Source: Cryobacterium sp. (GTDB taxonomy: Bacteria > Actinomycetota > Actinomycetes > Actinomycetales > Microbacteriaceae). Taken from it: a stretch of DNA of 55,056 bases. Positions 53,212 through 55,056 of this stretch are shown here, piece after piece. Location of the stretch: assembly GCF_026786305.1 (NCBI RefSeq), contig NZ_JAJAYI010000045.1, positions 1-55,056 of the forward strand. Direction: 5' to 3'. The notes beneath the pieces were generated by a model. It saw nothing but the letters and a program-made list of their open reading frames with translations. It did no database searches and was not told where the DNA came from. Each line of letters opens with the position of its first letter. Position 1 is the stretch's first letter. Position numbers and translations under genes: made by a program.

Positions 53212-53999
53212 CGGCCATCGACCGGGCCGACCTCACTCCCGCGCAGGCCCGCGCGTTGTTTCGCGACGGGCTCGCGGTGCCGACCGCAGGCTGGTCGAGC
53301 GGGTTCACCCAGGCGAATCTCATCATCGTGCCGCGCGAGCAGGCCTTCGACGTGCTGTTGTTCGCCGAACGTAATCCCAAGCCGTGCCCGATCCTCGGGG
53401 TGCTCGAGGCCGGGGAGACGACCGGCCCGCTGCTGGTCGGCGGCGATATTCGCACCGATCTCGGCCGGTACACGGTCTACCAGAACGGTGTGCTCGTCGA
53501 TGAGCCCACCGACCTGTCGGCCTGGTGGCGCGACGACCTGGTGACCTTCATCGTCGGTTGCAGCTTCACCTTCGAGGCGGCGCTGCACGATGCGGGCATT
53601 CCGATCGCCCACATTGAGCAGGGCCGGAACGTACCGATGTACCGCACGAACCGGCGCTGTGCATCCGCTGGCAGCATGGCGGGGCCCCTGGTCGTGTCGA
53701 TGCGCCCGATCGCCGCTGACCGAGTGGCGGATGCCGCGCGCATCACTGCGCGCTACCCCGCCGTGCACGGCGCGCCGGTGCACATCGGGGATCCGGCCGA
53801 GCTGGGCATCCATGACCTCGCCAGCCCCGACTTCGGTGACCCGGTCACCCTGGCTGACGGCTTCGTTCCGGTGTTCTGGGCCTGCGGAGTGACGCCGCAG
53901 GCGGCCGTGATGGAGTCACGCCCGCCGCTCGCGATCGGTCATGCTCCCGGCCACATGCTCATCACGGATGCCCGCGACTCCGACTATCTGGTGCCGTGA
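53202..53999 (+). CDS. DUF1445 (YcsI/D-glutamate cyclase-like) protein
   Basis: Start GTG 53202 overlaps the transporter stop, giving 265 residues, normal for the family. Hallmarks include [58 protein letters not shown] and [17 protein letters not shown]. The family interconverts D-glutamate and 5-oxoproline or acts as a hydro-lyase. It forms an operon with the transporter and converges on the GntR gene 19 bp away. Confidence 0.9.
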   Translation: MGVAAIDRADLTPAQARALFRDGLAVPTAGWSSGFTQANLIIVPREQAFDVLLFAERNPKPCPILGVLEAGETTGPLLVGGDIRTDLGRYTVYQNGVLVDEPTDLSAWWRDDLVTFIVGCSFTFEAALHDAGIPIAHIEQGRNVPMYRTNRRCASAGSMAGPLVVSMRPIAADRVADAARITARYPAVHGAPVHIGDPAELGIHDLASPDFGDPVTLADGFVPVFWACGVTPQAAVMESRPPLAIGHAPGHMLITDARDSDYLVP

Positions 54000-54018
54000 G
54001 CCGGGCGCGCCCTGGCCG

Positions 54019-54699
54019 CTACCCGCGCGCGTGCGCCTCGAGCAGCTGCTCCTCGGCGCGTCGCAGGTAGTCGACCATGAGAGCGGCCGCCGCAAAGCGT
54101 TCGCCCGCCTCGAACTTCTCGAGAATGACCGCGTTGTCGTCGATGTAGGGCGCGTGGAAGAGCGGAGTGGCCACCATCGAGTGGAAGACCAGCCGCATCT
54201 CGGCGAGCACCTGCGTCATCTGCAGCTTGAGGCGGTCACTGTCGGTCAGGGCCACGATTGCCGCGTGAAAGTCCTGGTTGGCGCTGGCCATGCCCGGCAC
54301 CGAACCGGCGCTGCGAGCGACGCGGGCGCGCGCGATGGCGGCGTGGAGGGCATCCGTTTTCGGCTCGGTCGACCAGGTGAGCGCTGCCGGTTCGAGAAAA
54401 CGCCGCACCCGGTAGATTTCGCGTATGTCGTCGACGGTCGGCCGGGTCACGAAGACACCGCGATTGGGGATGCGCGTGACAACGTGCTCGCGGGCCAGGG
54501 TCGCGAAGGCCTCGCGCAGCGTATTGCGTGAGACGCCGAGCACCTCGCAGAGCGGTTCCTCCGACAGCTTGGCGCCGGGCGCGAGCTGCCCGGCCGAAAT
54601 GCGTTCGCGCAGCATCGACGCGACCCACAGGCCGGTTTCGGCGTGGCGAACGTCGACGCTCTGGCGACGCAGGTCGGGGAGAATCTCGTCGAGGGTCAT
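54019..54699 (-). CDS. GntR-family regulator, FCD subgroup
   Basis: This 226-residue protein has a winged HTH (about 20-80: VASMLRERISAGQLAPGAKL, LGVSRNTLREAFATLAREHVV) and an all-helical FCD domain (about 90-215) with metal ligands typical of the group (NQDFHAAIVALTDSDRLK, then VDYLRRAEEQLLEAH). These repress catabolic operons until a carboxylic acid ligand binds. It sits between the DUF1445 gene and the biotinyl-carrier gene. A matching operator is in the transporter promoter at 51899. Confidence 0.92.
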   Translation of the reverse strand: MTLDEILPDLRRQSVDVRHAETGLWVASMLRERISAGQLAPGAKLSEEPLCEVLGVSRNTLREAFATLAREHVVTRIPNRGVFVTRPTVDDIREIYRVRRFLEPAALTWSTEPKTDALHAAIARARVARSAGSVPGMASANQDFHAAIVALTDSDRLKLQMTQVLAEMRLVFHSMVATPLFHAPYIDDNAVILEKFEAGERFAAAALMVDYLRRAEEQLLEAHARG

Positions 54700-54729
54700 A
54701 ACCTCACAGTATCGACTCTCGTGCGCGGG

Positions 54730-54954
54730 TCAGGCCTCGATGCCGGCGACGACCGCGTGCAGGGTCACCGTGTCGCCGGGAACCACGAGCAGTCCAACGA
54801 CGATGCCGGAGCGGTGCGCGACGACGGTTGACTCCATTTTCATGGCCTCGAGCACCAGCAGCGCATCACCCTCGGCCACCGTGGCGCCGTCCTCGACGAG
54901 CCATTTCACGACGGTGCCGCTCATGGTGGAGCGGAGCGCGGCCGGATCCGGCAC
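54730..54954 (-). CDS. small biotin/lipoyl-attachment carrier protein
   Basis: This 74-residue protein has the biotinyl fold with the modification site [14 protein letters not shown] and the paired half GDTVTLHAVVAGI. It starts at GTG 54954, directly at the low-quality window end, so the true start may lie beyond. Small stand-alone carriers like this accompany biotin carboxylase and 5-oxoprolinase subunits in pxp-type operons. The partner genes are expected just past the contig end. Confidence 0.8.
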   Translation of the reverse strand: MPDPAALRSTMSGTVVKWLVEDGATVAEGDALLVLEAMKMESTVVAHRSGIVVGLLVVPGDTVTLHAVVAGIEA

Positions 54955-55056
54955 CCGGGGCGCGGCGCCCTCCGCGCACCGGGGCGCCGGTGCAGGCCCC
55001 CCGCCGCGGCCCAGGCCCGCCGGGCGCGTTTCGGGTTCACCCCCCGCCCACCCGGC
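54955..55056. other. low-complexity window edge
   Basis: Extremely GC-rich sequence with repeats of CCCCGGGGCGC and CCGGCG-like blocks. It resembles contig-end artefact. Any upstream part of the carrier gene is unreliable here. Confidence 0.6.

Noticed and set aside
1..55056. tRNA or rRNA genes
   Set aside because: I scanned gaps for tRNA-like TTCRANNC loops and conserved rRNA segments and found nothing convincing; a covariance search would be decisive.

Overview
The window looks like one actinobacterial contig. It is high-GC, uses GTG starts often, has many 4-bp start/stop overlaps, and its gene content and order are actinobacterial: acyl-CoA carboxylase with an epsilon subunit, an LCP ligase next to purE/purK, a flavoprotein disulfide reductase without the redox cysteines, and trimeric PNP beside a phosphohexomutase. 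The recurrent octamer GCATCCGY and the general gene style suggest Microbacteriaceae (for example a Cryobacterium-like organism). That family assignment is inference. Both ends (about 1-97 and 54955-55056) are low-complexity C/G runs that look like contig-edge artefact.

Layout. 98-3440: an IS3-type transposase, a secreted repeat protein and a frameshifted IS481-type remnant. 3519-8502: dTDP-L-rhamnose genes in two divergent arms (rfbC-rfbA leftward; rfbB-rfbD-glycosyltransferase-gtrA rightward). 8535-11141: acyl-CoA synthetase and a GAF-LuxR regulator. 11333-32794: a long housekeeping block whose order (LCP, purE, purK, gtrA, PH protein, birA, accD, accE, maf, accA, lpdA, pnp, pmm, add) recalls the M. 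tuberculosis region around Rv3264c-Rv3313c. In this organism it is interrupted by a three-gene sensor/response-regulator set and an RNA methyltransferase. The pnp-pmm-PTS-add-nucleoside hydrolase stretch is a purine nucleoside salvage set.

33903-37494 is a gene graveyard: an IclR-type regulator fragment, two APC permease remnants and a copper amine oxidase whose cofactor-precursor tyrosine is replaced by Asp. It reads as a decayed amine-utilisation locus. 37719-46638 holds an SDR, a hydrolase, small stress-type proteins, a DUF4349 lipoprotein, two acyl-CoA dehydrogenases, a ThrE-type exporter and an AlaX-type editing protein. 46773-48200 has a DUF559-like protein beside fused fragments of a ThDP enzyme and a CoA-transferase.

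48203-54954 is an accessory catabolic region. One part is an XRE-cupin regulator with a cyclase-family hydrolase, divergent from an NCS1 permease and a SnoaL-like protein. The other part is an NRAMP/YcsG-type transporter, a DUF1445 protein, a GntR-FCD regulator and a small biotinyl-carrier protein, as found beside 5-oxoprolinase genes. A GntR-FCD-type operator lies inside the promoter of the transporter gene.

Several intergenic gaps carry long palindromes with 8-19 bp arms and 14-53 nt loops. At least three share arm and loop sequence and form a repeat family. I found no tRNA, rRNA or CRISPR array.
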